64,000 nt of DNA from Polyangiaceae bacterium (GTDB lineage Bacteria > Myxococcota_A > Polyangia > Polyangiales > Polyangiaceae): positions 186,001-250,000 of the forward strand of contig JAHBVX010000003.1 of assembly GCA_019637295.1 (NCBI GenBank). The letters are read 5' to 3'. Position numbers and translations under genes: made by a program. The notes under the pieces are model-generated. The model was not told where the DNA came from. It did not search any database and was given only the letters and a program-made list of their open reading frames with translations. This document shows positions 6,996 through 15,622 of this stretch, one piece after another; positions within the stretch are counted from its first letter, which is position 1; each line of letters opens with the position of its first letter.

Positions 6996-8959
6996 GCGTG
7001 TGCCTGGCGGACGACCTCGACGAGCCCCGAGAGGATGCTGTCGACCTGATAGTGCTTGGGCGTGTACACGCGCGCCACTCCGCTGGACAGCAGCACGGCC
7101 GCGTCGGCGTCTGGGATGATGCCACCGACGACGACGGGAATCGACTCGCCTCCCCGCTGCCGCAGCGCGCCGAGGGTCTCGGCGACCAGCTCGAGGTGCG
7201 CCCCGCTGAGGATGCTCAGCCCCACGACATGAGCCCCCTCCTGCACGGCGGCCGCCGCGATCTCCTCCGGCGTGCTGCGGATGCCCTCGTAGACCACCTC
7301 GAACCCCGCATCGCGGGCGCGCAGCGCGATCTGTTCAGCTCCGTTGGAGTGCCCGTCCAGCCCCGGCTTGCCCACGAGCAGCTTGGGCCGCCGGCCGATC
7401 TCGCGCGCGAGGGTCGCCACTTCGCGCCGCAGCGGCGACACCTCGTCGCCCACCGGCGTCGGCGCTTGCGCGCCCACCCCGGTGGGCGCCCGGTACTCAC
7501 CGAACACGTCACGCAGCGCCGCAGCCCACTCCCCGGTGGTGACCCCCGCGCGAGCGGCCGCGATGGAGGCAGGCATGAGGTTGGCGGCGGACCGGGCCGC
7601 TTCCCTCACCGCGTCGAGCGCGCGAGCCGCGGCGTCCGCATCCCGCTGTCGCCGCCAGGCGACGAGGGACTCGCGCTGCTCCTCCTCCGCCCGCGGGTCG
7701 ATGCGCAGGATTGCGCCGGCGCCGCCGTCCGCGAGCAGCGGGCTGGGCTCGCTCTCGGTGAAGTGGTTGACGCCAACGACGATCTGCTCCCCGCTCTCGA
7801 TGCGAGCCAGGCGCGCGGCATTGGAGGCCACGAGGCGCTCTTTGACGTCCCCGCTCTCGACGGCTGCGACCATGCCGCCCGAAGCGAGCACGCGCTCGAC
7901 CTCGGCCCACGCCGCTTCGCGGATCTGCCGCGTGCGCTCGGCGACGACCGGTGAGCCATCGAGCAGATCCGGGTATTCGAGCAAGTCCGTCTCATGAGCG
8001 AGGATCTGCTGGGCGCGCAGCGAGAGTTGCTGATCGAAGGGCCGGGGCAGACCGAGCGCTTCGTTCCAGGCGGGCAGCTGAATCGCGCGAGCGCGGACGT
8101 TTCGGCTCAGCGTGACGCCCAACATCTGCAACACGATGCGCGAGATGTTGTTCTCGGGCTGAGCCTCGGTGAGACCGAGCGAGTTGACCTGCACGCCGTA
8201 GCGAAACCGACGAAGCTTCGGGTCCGCGACTCCGTAGCGCTCGAGGCCAAGGCGATCCCACAGCTCGGCAAAGGCTCGCAGCTTGCAGACCTCCTCCACG
8301 AAGCGGATGCCCGCGTTGACGAAGAAGGACAAGCGCCCGAAGACGCTCGAGAGTCGCGCTGGGCCGATGCCCCGCTCGCGCACGGTATCGAGCACGGTGA
8401 TCGCCGTGCAAAGCGCGTAGGCGAGCTCCTGTTCGGGGGTAGCTCCGGCCTCCTGCAGATGATAGCTGCACACGTTGATCGGGTTGAAGTCGGGGACGTG
8501 CTCCACCGCGTACAGCACGAGATCGGCCGTCAAGCGAAGGCTAGGGCCGGGGGGCAGCATGTAGGTCCCCCGGGACAGATACTCCTTGATGATGTCGTTC
8601 TGAGTGGTGCCGCGCAGCGTCGTCGGCGGCGCGCCCTGGCGCTCGGCGCAGGCCACGTACAGCGCCATGAGCCAGGGCGCGGTGGCGTTGATGGTCATCG
8701 ACGTGTTCATCGTCGCCAGATCGAGGCCATCGAACAGCACCTCCATGTCCCCAAGGTGCCCGACGGGGACCCCGGTGCGGCCGACCTCACCGCGCGCCAG
8801 CGGATGATCGGCGTCATATCCGGTCTGCGTCGGCAGATCGAAGGCGACGCTGAGGCCGGTCTGCCCGCGCGCCAGGTTGGCCCGGTACAGAGCGTTCGAT
8901 GCGCTGGGCGTCGAGTGCCCCGAGTAAGTGCGAAGGATCCACGGTCGGTCTCGCTGCAT
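6992..8959 (-). CDS. ecm: B12-dependent acyl-CoA mutase, ethylmalonyl-CoA mutase type
   Basis: The 655-residue single-chain mutase has a TIM-barrel catalytic part (residues ~1-500) and a C-terminal cobalamin domain (~520-655). The cobalamin domain contains GKPGLDGHSNG with the lower axial ligand His537 and later GLSILSGAH and VVVGGIIPD. The text RPWILRTYSGHST, FDLPTQTGYDADHPL, MNTSMTINATAPWL and GTTQNDIIKEYLSRGTY is what I remember of ethylmalonyl-CoA mutases, not of classic methylmalonyl-CoA mutase (FDLATHRGYDSD...). The ATG at 8959 is chosen because the reading frame further upstream is low-complexity, overlaps the divergent gene, and AGGA lies 9 bp before 8959. Linkage to meaB, ccr, mcd and mch supports the (2R)-ethylmalonyl-CoA to methylsuccinyl-CoA assignment. 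Isobutyryl-CoA mutase activity is a less likely alternative. Confidence 0.88.
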   Translation of the reverse strand: MQRDRPWILRTYSGHSTPSASNALYRANLARGQTGLSVAFDLPTQTGYDADHPLARGEVGRTGVPVGHLGDMEVLFDGLDLATMNTSMTINATAPWLMALYVACAERQGAPPTTLRGTTQNDIIKEYLSRGTYMLPPGPSLRLTADLVLYAVEHVPDFNPINVCSYHLQEAGATPEQELAYALCTAITVLDTVRERGIGPARLSSVFGRLSFFVNAGIRFVEEVCKLRAFAELWDRLGLERYGVADPKLRRFRYGVQVNSLGLTEAQPENNISRIVLQMLGVTLSRNVRARAIQLPAWNEALGLPRPFDQQLSLRAQQILAHETDLLEYPDLLDGSPVVAERTRQIREAAWAEVERVLASGGMVAAVESGDVKERLVASNAARLARIESGEQIVVGVNHFTESEPSPLLADGGAGAILRIDPRAEEEQRESLVAWRRQRDADAAARALDAVREAARSAANLMPASIAAARAGVTTGEWAAALRDVFGEYRAPTGVGAQAPTPVGDEVSPLRREVATLAREIGRRPKLLVGKPGLDGHSNGAEQIALRARDAGFEVVYEGIRSTPEEIAAAAVQEGAHVVGLSILSGAHLELVAETLGALRQRGGESIPVVVGGIIPDADAAVLLSSGVARVYTPKHYQVDSILSGLVEVVRQAHA

Positions 8960-9044
8960 GGCGGGGCAATCCTCGCGCCGGGGGACGACGGAGGCAACTC
9001 GAGCCGCACCCCGCGCGGACGAGTGACGGGCCGGTCCGAGCGGG

Positions 9045-9050
9045 TATACT
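9045..9050 (+). promoter_or_regulatory. Candidate -10 element (TATACT) of the MopE-like lipoprotein gene
   Basis: TATACT lies 12 bp before the ATG at 9063 in an otherwise very GC-rich 103-bp divergent gap. No good -35 is seen. If used, the transcript would start within a few bases of the ATG, which would make it leaderless or nearly so. Confidence 0.3.
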
Positions 9051-9062
9051 GGCAGGCAGCGC

Positions 9063-10316
9063 ATGAAGCACCTCCGCCGCGGCTCGCCGTTCCTCGCCGG
9101 CTCGACCCTGCTCGTCGGCTCGACCCTGCTCGTCGCCGTCGCCTGCGCCGACGACGCCGGCGTCGCCGAGAAGCCGATTGGCCACGTCGACGCCAGCACC
9201 GGGGGCGGGGGCGGCACCGGGGGCACGACCACCGATGGCTCGACGCCGTGGTGTTCCCCCGGGGAGACGCGCAGCTGCTACTCGGGGCCCGCACAAAGCC
9301 AGGGCGTCGGTCGTTGCCAGGATGGGGTTCAGAGCTGTCAGACGGGCACGTTCGGCCCCTGCGAAGGCGAGGTGCTGCCGGCCAGCAGCGAGCAGTGCGA
9401 CGGCAGCGTCGATGACAACTGCGACGGCCTCGTGGACGAAGGCTGCGCCTGCCAGAGCGGCGAGACCCGGCCCTGCTACACGGGTCCGACAGCGACGCAG
9501 GGCACAGGCCCCTGCGCCGCCGGTCTCCAGCAGTGCCAGGGCGGCCAGTGGGCTTCCGCGTGCACCGGTCAGACGCTCCCAGTCGCGGAGAGCTGCAACG
9601 GCGTGGACGACGACTGCAACGGCGCCGTGGACGACAGCACCGGCCTGCGGCTTTACCACTACTCGTTCGTGTCCAACGCTTGGTCGAACGGCGGTTACCT
9701 CTCGAACGTCTGGACCGGGCCGAACGCCCCGGGCTGCGCTGGCATCGCCGCCGCGGTGAAGCTCACGGACATCGATCGCACCCTCGTGTTCGGCGCCAAT
9801 GGCACGCTGTATTGGCGAAAGGGCAGCGTGTGGCAGCCGCCGCAGCCGATCACGACCCGGTTCCCGGCCCTGACCGGCGTGATCGACTCGGTCTATCACA
9901 TCGCTTACAGCTGGTCGCTGGCCTGGAATCCGAGCGCACCCATGCAAGAGGGCCTGACGTTCACGTCGGTGCCCAACTTCTACATCTACCAGTACCTGCC
10001 GAACGACACGGTCACCTTCTCGCAGAGCGGGACGCTGAGCAACGACCCGCCGCCCGCGCCGAACCAGTCCGCAGTCCGCGTGCGCTGGGTGTTCGAGAAG
10101 CTGGATCTGGCCCTGCGCGGCAGCGGCGCCGCCTACGAGTTCTTCACCGAGTACGAGGACGGCTTCTTCTATCGCTACAACGCCGCTGGCGAGTGGACGA
10201 AGTGGAGCGCGCAGCAGAGCCCGCTGTTCAGCAAGGCCGGCGCGCCCGCAGTGCAGAGCTGCACTGCGGCGCTGTTCGATCACGGGACGCGCGTCGCGAC
10301 CCTCCTCTGCCCCTGA
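9063..10316 (+). CDS. Putative lipoprotein with MopE-like Cys/Asp repeats
   Basis: The 417-residue protein starts with a positively charged signal peptide and a plausible lipobox ending at Cys28 (LLVAVAC). A Gly/Thr-rich linker (~45-60) follows. Two C-x-PGE-T-R-x-CY-x-GP modules are each followed by a MopE-like metal-binding motif (QCDGSVDDNCDGLVDEGC and SCNGVDDDCNGAVDD), ending near residue 197. The C-terminal ~220 residues are rich in Tyr/Trp/Ser (LYHYSFVSNAWSNGG...), probably a beta-rich extracellular domain. Such Cys/Asp repeat lipoproteins are common in myxobacteria; substrate and role are unknown. An 18-bp tandem duplication (9099-9134) lengthens the signal-peptide core. It is divergent from ecm by 103 bp. 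Confidence 0.8.
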   Translation: MKHLRRGSPFLAGSTLLVGSTLLVAVACADDAGVAEKPIGHVDASTGGGGGTGGTTTDGSTPWCSPGETRSCYSGPAQSQGVGRCQDGVQSCQTGTFGPCEGEVLPASSEQCDGSVDDNCDGLVDEGCACQSGETRPCYTGPTATQGTGPCAAGLQQCQGGQWASACTGQTLPVAESCNGVDDDCNGAVDDSTGLRLYHYSFVSNAWSNGGYLSNVWTGPNAPGCAGIAAAVKLTDIDRTLVFGANGTLYWRKGSVWQPPQPITTRFPALTGVIDSVYHIAYSWSLAWNPSAPMQEGLTFTSVPNFYIYQYLPNDTVTFSQSGTLSNDPPPAPNQSAVRVRWVFEKLDLALRGSGAAYEFFTEYEDGFFYRYNAAGEWTKWSAQQSPLFSKAGAPAVQSCTAALFDHGTRVATLLCP

Positions 10317-10332
10317 GCCCACGCCGCGAGGT

Positions 10333-11322
10333 TCACTCCCGCGCGCTGTCGGGCCGCGGAGCGTGGAGTGAGGCAGGCACGGCCCAGGGCGGCGCCACCT
10401 CCTCGGGGAACAGGCGCCACTCCACGCCGAGTTGCTGTACGAAGTACAGCACATACGCGCGACGGAAGACGACCAGCGGCAGGAGCGCGACGGTGCCGAT
10501 GTAGGGCAGCGCGGCGATGCAGCAGGTCAGACAGGTCGCGACCAGCGCCACGACCGTCGACCCGACCCCGACGAGCAGCTTGACCAAGTAGAACAGCACC
10601 ACGCTACCGACGCGACCTCGCAGCGCCTCCTTCGTACGCTGCCAAGCGGCCGACACGTCGGGCCCATGCAGCATCATGGCCACGAGCACGAAGTCTTCCA
10701 GCAGCGCCCCGAGGATCGCCAGCGGGACGGTGAGCAGCAAGACCACGAAACCGATCATCAGTCCGGTGACCGCAGCGGGGCCGAAGCGCGCGACGAGCAG
10801 GTCTTCCCAGGCGAGCCACAGGCCCAGTCCAAGCGCGAGCAGCGTGATGAGCAGCGAGACGAGCATCAGCGCCAGGCGCACGCGAAACAGTCGGGCGGAG
10901 TGCTCGGCGTACCGGCGCCAGGGCTCCTCCACCAGAGCTCGGTCGTGGACGATGTCATCCACGAACACGAAGCGCGCGCGAGTGTTGACCCACAGCAGCA
11001 CGGCGCCGACTACCGTCGCGAGCACCACCACGACGGCTGCCACCAGCAACACCACCCCCAGGTGCCGATCGAGCAACTGCATCATCTGGCGCAGGCCCGA
11101 GCTGCCACGCCCAGCGCTGGGGTCGGAGAGCCAGCTGCCCCCCGCCTCCCCAAAGCTCGCGAGCCAGGCCACCAGGCCGAGGGTCAGCCAGCGGCTGGCG
11201 TCGACGGGGAAGAGCATGCGGCGGGTGTGCTGCGCAGCCCGACTCAGCGCCTCGAGCGCGTTCGGCGCGTCACTCGGCCCGTGACCCAGATCCGGCACAA
11301 AGGGGGACTGCACTCGGGCCAT
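10333..11322 (-). CDS. Polytopic membrane protein of unknown function
   Basis: The 329-residue protein from ATG 11322 has about five to six hydrophobic segments: WLTLGLVAWLASF, LGVVLLVAAVVVVLATVVGAVLLW, LALMLVSLLITLLALGLGLWLAW, VTGLMIGFVVLLLTVPLAILGALL, VVLFYLVKLLVGVGSTVVALVA and a Cys-containing TCLTCCIAALPYIGTVALLP. RRMLFPVDASRWLTLGLVAWL resembles the start of the membrane-domain family annotated DUF7544/GDPD-like; that match is from memory. The proline-rich C-terminus is soluble. An upstream in-frame extension to 11430 is rejected because it would overlap clpS. No enzymatic motif is visible. Confidence 0.72.
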   Translation of the reverse strand: MARVQSPFVPDLGHGPSDAPNALEALSRAAQHTRRMLFPVDASRWLTLGLVAWLASFGEAGGSWLSDPSAGRGSSGLRQMMQLLDRHLGVVLLVAAVVVVLATVVGAVLLWVNTRARFVFVDDIVHDRALVEEPWRRYAEHSARLFRVRLALMLVSLLITLLALGLGLWLAWEDLLVARFGPAAVTGLMIGFVVLLLTVPLAILGALLEDFVLVAMMLHGPDVSAAWQRTKEALRGRVGSVVLFYLVKLLVGVGSTVVALVATCLTCCIAALPYIGTVALLPLVVFRRAYVLYFVQQLGVEWRLFPEEVAPPWAVPASLHAPRPDSARE

Positions 11323-11410
11323 CCTGGCACGAGCGGGCCACGAGTCCGAGAGCCTCACACTTCGGGGCTCGACACCCGCGCGTAGTGTGGCCACATTTGC
11401 GCACGCCCGT

Positions 11411-11761
11411 ATGTCGACCGATCGCCCCAAGCCCCCGCCGGACTTCGAGCAGGACGGCGACCTGGCCGTCTCCGAGCGGACCCGCGCTCGTCGTCCCCGG
11501 CGCTACCACGTGATCTTCCACAACGACGACTACACCACCATGGAGTTCGTGGTGTTCGTGCTGGAGCAGTTCTTCCACAAGACCGAGACCGAGGCGACCC
11601 AGATCATGCTCGAGGTCCACCACAAGGGGTACGGCATCGTCGGCCTCTTCACGCGAGACGTGGCCGAGTCCAAGGTCACTCAAGTCATGGACTGCGCCAA
11701 GGAGCACGGTCACCCCCTACAGGTCACTGCGGAGCCCGCAGACGACGGAGAAGAAGAGTGA
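11411..11761 (+). CDS. clpS: ATP-dependent Clp protease adaptor ClpS
   Basis: The 116-residue adaptor delivers N-degron substrates to ClpAP. It shows the ClpS core: RYHVIFHNDDYTTMEFVVFV, with the Asn-Asp-Asp N-end-rule pocket, then LEQFFHKTETEATQIMLEVH and KGYGIVGLFTRDVAESKV. The start is taken at ATG 11411 (MSTDRPKPPP); an in-frame ATG 24 bp earlier would only add MATFAHAR. Its stop overlaps the clpA GTG start (GTGA), so the two are translationally coupled. Confidence 0.96.
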   Translation: MSTDRPKPPPDFEQDGDLAVSERTRARRPRRYHVIFHNDDYTTMEFVVFVLEQFFHKTETEATQIMLEVHHKGYGIVGLFTRDVAESKVTQVMDCAKEHGHPLQVTAEPADDGEEE

Positions 11762-14034
11762 AGGTCAGCGCCGAAGTCGAGATCGCATGCACGCTAGCTC
11801 TGCGGGAGGCGGAACGCCGGCGTCACGACCTGATGACCGTCGAGCATCTGCTGTACGCGCTCCTGCACGACGACGCGACCGCCCTGGTGGTCCGCAAGAG
11901 CGGCGGGGATGTGGCCCGCATCAAGGCTGCACTCGACAAAGCGCTCGACGACGAGCTCGAGGCCGTTCCCGGCGACGATCCCGTGCGACCCGCCCCCAGC
12001 CGTGGCTTTCAGCGCGTGCTGCAGCGAGCGGCCATCCACGTCGAGTCGAGCGGCAAAGAGGAGCTCCGCGGGCACAACCTCTTGATCGCCATCTTCTCGG
12101 AGTCGGAGTCACTCGCCGTTCAGGTCCTGAGCGAGCACGAGGTGACGCGCTTCGACGTCGTCCGCTACATCTCACACGGTGTGGCGAAGCACGAGGCCGA
12201 CGACGTGGACGCGGAGGCACCCGCGGGCTTGGCCGCCGAGTCCGAGAGCGAGGCCGAGGCCAAGGGCCAGAGCCCGCTCGAGAAGTTCACGGTGAACCTG
12301 AACGAGCGCGCGAAGGCGGGCGACTTCGAGCCCCTCGTCGGCCGCGAACGCGAGCTGCGGCGCGCGATTCAGGTGTTGGCACGCAAGAAGAAGAACAACC
12401 CCCTGTTCGTCGGGGACGCCGGCGTCGGCAAGACCGCCATCGTGGAGGGCCTCGCGTCACGCATCAACGACGGCAGCGTGCCCGGTCCCTTGCTGGGCGC
12501 TCAGATCTTCTCGCTCGACATGGGCGCGCTGGTCGCGGGCACCAAGTTCCGCGGCGACTTCGAGAACCGGGTCAAGGCCGTGCTCAAGGCCCTCGAGCGC
12601 ATCGAGGGGGCGGTCCTGTTCGTCGATGAGCTGCACACCATCGTGGGTGCCGGCGCCGCCAGCGGCGGCAGCCTCGACGCGGCGAACTTGCTCAAGCCAG
12701 CCCTGGCCAGCGGCAAGCTGCGCTGCATCGGCGCCACCACCTTCGAGGAGTATCGCAGCCACATGGAGCGGGATAGGGCCCTGGCGCGGCGCTTCCAGAA
12801 GATCGAGGTGCTCGAGCCATCCCTCGACGAGACGCTCCTCATCCTCCAGGGGCTGCGACCACACTACGAGGCCTTTCACGGCGTCACCTACGCGGACGCG
12901 GCCATCACCGCCGCGGGCAAGCTCGCCCTCAAGTACCTGCACGACCGAAAGATGCCCGACAAAGCCATCGACCTGCTGGATGAGGGCGGCGCGGACACGA
13001 AACTCGAGCTCGGGCCCGGTGCGGTCGTCACGGTGGAGCGCATAGAAGAGGTCGTCGCGCGCATGGCGCAGGTTCCGCCGAAGCAGGTCTCCTCGGATGA
13101 TCGCAGCCAGCTGAAGAACCTACAAGCGGACCTCGAGCGCGCCGTCTTCGGGCAGGAGCGAGCCATGAAGGAACTCGCCAGCGCGGTGAAGCTCGCGCGG
13201 GCGGGCCTGCGGGCGCCAGACAAGCCCATCGGCAGCTACTTGTTCACCGGCCCCACCGGCGTGGGCAAGACCGAGGCAGCCCGCCAGCTGGCCAAGACCT
13301 TGGGCATCGAGTTGCTCCGCTTCGACATGAGCGAGTACCAGGAACGGCACACGGTCAGCCGACTCATCGGCGCGCCCCCAGGATATGTGGGCTTCGACCG
13401 GGGCGGACTGCTGACCGAGGCGGTCGCCAAGACGCCCCATTGCATCCTGCTCTTGGACGAGATCGAGAAGGCTCACCCCGACGTGTTCAACGTCTTGCTC
13501 CAGATCATGGATCACGGCACCCTCACCGACAACAACGGCAAGAAGAGTGATTTCCGGCACGCAGTGTTGATCATGACCAGCAACGTGGGCGCCGCGGATC
13601 TGGCGCGCAAGCCGGTGGGCTTCGGAGAGCGCACCAGCGCAGGACGAGACGACGTCGCGTTCAAGAACACCTTCAGCCCCGAGTTTCGCAATCGACTCGA
13701 CGCTCGGATCGCGTTCTCGCCGCTCACACCCGAGGTGATGGTCCGGGTGGTGGACAAGTTCATGCGCGAGCTCGAGGGGTTGCTCGCGGACCGGGCGGTG
13801 ACCTTCGCCCTCACGGACGCTGCCCGCGACTACCTCGCCAGCAAGGGCTACGACAAGGACATGGGCGCCCGGCCGCTCGCGCGCTTGATCCAGGACGAGG
13901 TCAAGACCCCGCTCGGTGATCAGCTGCTGTTCGGGGCTCTGGCCGACGGCGGTCACGTGCGGGTGGACCTGCGCGGCGGCGAGCTGACCTTCGAGGTCGT
14001 GGAGCCGCCACCCGCCGAGACCCGGGCGAGCTAG
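11758..14034 (+). CDS. clpA: ATP-dependent Clp protease ATPase subunit ClpA
   Basis: The 758-residue AAA+ unfoldase pairs with ClpP and the ClpS adaptor. The Clp N domain spans ~1-145. The first Walker A, GDAGVGKT, lies near residues 219-226 with Walker [10 protein letters not shown]. The second, GPTGVGKT, is near 498-505 and is followed by [20 protein letters not shown] and [15 protein letters not shown]. There is no ClpB-type middle coiled coil, and the length is that of ClpA. The loop expected to bind ClpP reads VGFGER after LARKP. GTG at 11758 overlaps the clpS stop. No clpP gene is in the window. Confidence 0.95.
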   Translation: MKVSAEVEIACTLALREAERRRHDLMTVEHLLYALLHDDATALVVRKSGGDVARIKAALDKALDDELEAVPGDDPVRPAPSRGFQRVLQRAAIHVESSGKEELRGHNLLIAIFSESESLAVQVLSEHEVTRFDVVRYISHGVAKHEADDVDAEAPAGLAAESESEAEAKGQSPLEKFTVNLNERAKAGDFEPLVGRERELRRAIQVLARKKKNNPLFVGDAGVGKTAIVEGLASRINDGSVPGPLLGAQIFSLDMGALVAGTKFRGDFENRVKAVLKALERIEGAVLFVDELHTIVGAGAASGGSLDAANLLKPALASGKLRCIGATTFEEYRSHMERDRALARRFQKIEVLEPSLDETLLILQGLRPHYEAFHGVTYADAAITAAGKLALKYLHDRKMPDKAIDLLDEGGADTKLELGPGAVVTVERIEEVVARMAQVPPKQVSSDDRSQLKNLQADLERAVFGQERAMKELASAVKLARAGLRAPDKPIGSYLFTGPTGVGKTEAARQLAKTLGIELLRFDMSEYQERHTVSRLIGAPPGYVGFDRGGLLTEAVAKTPHCILLLDEIEKAHPDVFNVLLQIMDHGTLTDNNGKKSDFRHAVLIMTSNVGAADLARKPVGFGERTSAGRDDVAFKNTFSPEFRNRLDARIAFSPLTPEVMVRVVDKFMRELEGLLADRAVTFALTDAARDYLASKGYDKDMGARPLARLIQDEVKTPLGDQLLFGALADGGHVRVDLRGGELTFEVVEPPPAETRAS

Positions 14035-14073
14035 CGGCCGGGCCCGTGCGCCACAGGCTCGCTGAGTCAGCGT

Positions 14074-14089
14074 TGGCACACCCCTGGCA
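14074..14089 (+). promoter_or_regulatory. Candidate sigma-54 promoter (TGGCAC-N5-TGGCA)
   Basis: TGGCAC (14074-14079) and TGGCA (14085-14089) place the invariant GG (-24) and GC (-12) exactly 10 bp apart, as sigma-54 requires. The one deviation from TGGCAC-N5-TTGCA is G for T in the -12 box. It points at the small membrane-protein frame starting at 14136. No enhancer-binding site was identified. Confidence 0.35.
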
Positions 14090-14135
14090 CACGCCACGCG
14101 AGGATCTGCGCTGATTATTGGGGCTGACACGCGGC

Positions 14136-14300
14136 ATGCCATTTGCTTACTCGGCGCGCATGCTGTCGGTGACCCCCAAGACGCTGCTGCGTGACCTGGC
14201 CGTGGGATTCGGAGTTGGCCTGATTTTGATGCTGGGACTGAGCTACGGCGCCTCGCTGACGGCGCACCCGTCGCCCGCAGCGAAGACGTCAGCCCGCTAA
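14136..14300 (+). CDS. Small single-pass membrane protein (hypothetical)
   Basis: This 54-codon frame lies between clpA and the converging ccr. The product has one strong transmembrane segment (DLAVGFGVGLILMLGLSYGA) preceded by a short basic stretch (TPKTLLRD) and followed by a Pro/Ala/Ser tail. ATG 14136 and ATG 14160 are both possible starts, and neither has a clear Shine-Dalgarno; a TTG at 14118 is also in frame. A sigma-54-like promoter just upstream supports it being expressed. Family unknown. Confidence 0.4.
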   Translation: MPFAYSARMLSVTPKTLLRDLAVGFGVGLILMLGLSYGASLTAHPSPAAKTSAR

Positions 14301-14313
14301 CGGCGAGCAGCCC

Positions 14314-15567
14314 TCAGCGGGACTCGACCAAGGTTCGCAGCCCGGCTCGCTGGGCGTTGACCAGGATCGACATGTTGCCGTTGGGGTGACGGTTCTCGCG
14401 CATGAGCTGGTGGGCCGCTCCGGTCTCCGCGAACTGGAACACCCGAGACAAGCAGGGGTCTACCTTGCCCGCAGCGACGAGCTCGTTGAGCCCCCGCGCT
14501 TGCTCGTCGTTGGCGAAGTGGGACCCTTGCAGGCGCTTCTGGCGCATCCAGTGGTAGCGCAGATCCAGCGTCGCGTTGTACCCGGTCGTGCCGGCGCAAA
14601 TGACCACCATACCGCCGGTGTCGCACAAGAATACCGAGGTGGGCAGGGTCGCCTCCCCCGGGTGCTCGAACACGATCGCGGGGTTCTGCTTCTCGCCCAG
14701 CGCTTCCCAGAAGGCGCGGCCGAAAGCCTTCGCCTGGCCGAGCCACTCCCCGTAAGCCACGTCGTCCTTCCAGTGCGGCAGCATTCCCCAATGGTGGAAG
14801 TTCTTGCGATTGAGGACTCCGACCGCACCCAGCTCCCTGCAGTAGTCGCTCTTGTCGTCGCTGCTGACCACCGCGACGGCCTTGGCGCCGTGCGCCCTGA
14901 CGATCTGAATCGCCATCGAGCCGAGTCCCCCACCGCCGCCCCAAATCAACACGGCGTCGCCGGGCTGCAGGGTGTTGCCCGAGAAACCGTGGAGCATCCG
15001 GTAGGCGGTCGCTCCCACCAGCATGTACGCGGCGGCGGCTTCCCAGCTCAGGTGCGCAGGCTTCGGCAGGCACTGATGCGCCTGAACCTTGGTGAACTGG
15101 GCAAAGCTGCCCCAGTTCGTCTCGTAGCCCCAGATGCGCTGCGAGGGCGCCAGCATCGGGTCCTTGCCGGCGACCACGTGCGGGTCGGCGAGATCCCAGC
15201 TGCCGCAGTGCAGGACGACCTCGTCCCCGACCTTCAGATCCTTGACCGCCGCGCCCACCTTCCAGACCACACCGCTCGCGTCCGAGCCTCCGATGTGGAA
15301 GTCCTCGCGCTCGCCCTGCTTCTGTCGGGAAGCGATGACGTTGAGCGGCACGCCCATCGCGGCCCACACGTTGTTGTAGTTGACCCCCGCCGCCATGACG
15401 TACACGAGCGCGTCGTGAGGACCGACGTCGGGCACCGGGACCTCCTCGATACGGAACGCGTCCTTCGGTTCTCCAAAGCGCTCGGCGCGAATGAGCTGCG
15501 CCAACATTCGCTCGGGCACCACCCCGAGGGGAGGCACCTCACCAAGCCCATACACGGCCTCGTTCAT
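14314..15567 (-). CDS. ccr: Crotonyl-CoA carboxylase/reductase
   Basis: The 417-residue medium-chain dehydrogenase/reductase converts crotonyl-CoA, CO2 and NADPH to (2S)-ethylmalonyl-CoA, the key step of the ethylmalonyl-CoA pathway. Characteristic Ccr text includes [49 protein letters not shown], the nucleotide motif [29 protein letters not shown] and [16 protein letters not shown]. The ATG at 15567 is preferred because the frame further upstream overlaps mcd. The minus strand has an extended -10 (TGCTATAGG) about 10 bp before the ATG and AGGA 9 bp before it. It is divergent from mcd by 55 bp, so one small region controls both. Confidence 0.95.
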   Translation of the reverse strand: MNEAVYGLGEVPPLGVVPERMLAQLIRAERFGEPKDAFRIEEVPVPDVGPHDALVYVMAAGVNYNNVWAAMGVPLNVIASRQKQGEREDFHIGGSDASGVVWKVGAAVKDLKVGDEVVLHCGSWDLADPHVVAGKDPMLAPSQRIWGYETNWGSFAQFTKVQAHQCLPKPAHLSWEAAAAYMLVGATAYRMLHGFSGNTLQPGDAVLIWGGGGGLGSMAIQIVRAHGAKAVAVVSSDDKSDYCRELGAVGVLNRKNFHHWGMLPHWKDDVAYGEWLGQAKAFGRAFWEALGEKQNPAIVFEHPGEATLPTSVFLCDTGGMVVICAGTTGYNATLDLRYHWMRQKRLQGSHFANDEQARGLNELVAAGKVDPCLSRVFQFAETGAAHQLMRENRHPNGNMSILVNAQRAGLRTLVESR

Positions 15568-15577
15568 GGCGGGGCAT

Positions 15578-15586
15578 CCTATAGCA
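15578..15586 (-). promoter_or_regulatory. Candidate extended -10 element of ccr
   Basis: On the minus strand TGCTATAGG is a TGn-extended -10 with TATAGG ending 10 bp before the ccr ATG (15567). No convincing -35 is present. The gap to the divergent mcd ATG is only 55 bp, so the element would be shared regulatory space. Confidence 0.3.
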
Positions 15587-15622
15587 TTGTTCGCGCATTG
15601 ACGGGCCGAGACCGCGCGTCCT

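Noticed and set aside
8960-9232. N-terminal extension of the ecm frame up to 9232.
   Set aside because: Pro/Ala/Arg-rich, overlaps the divergent lipoprotein gene, and family homologues begin at the RPWILRTY segment right after ATG 8959.
8814-10454. 546-codon minus-strand frame opposite the MopE-like lipoprotein gene.
   Set aside because: Antisense to a gene with signal peptide and Cys/Asp repeats; composition is that of a shadow frame.
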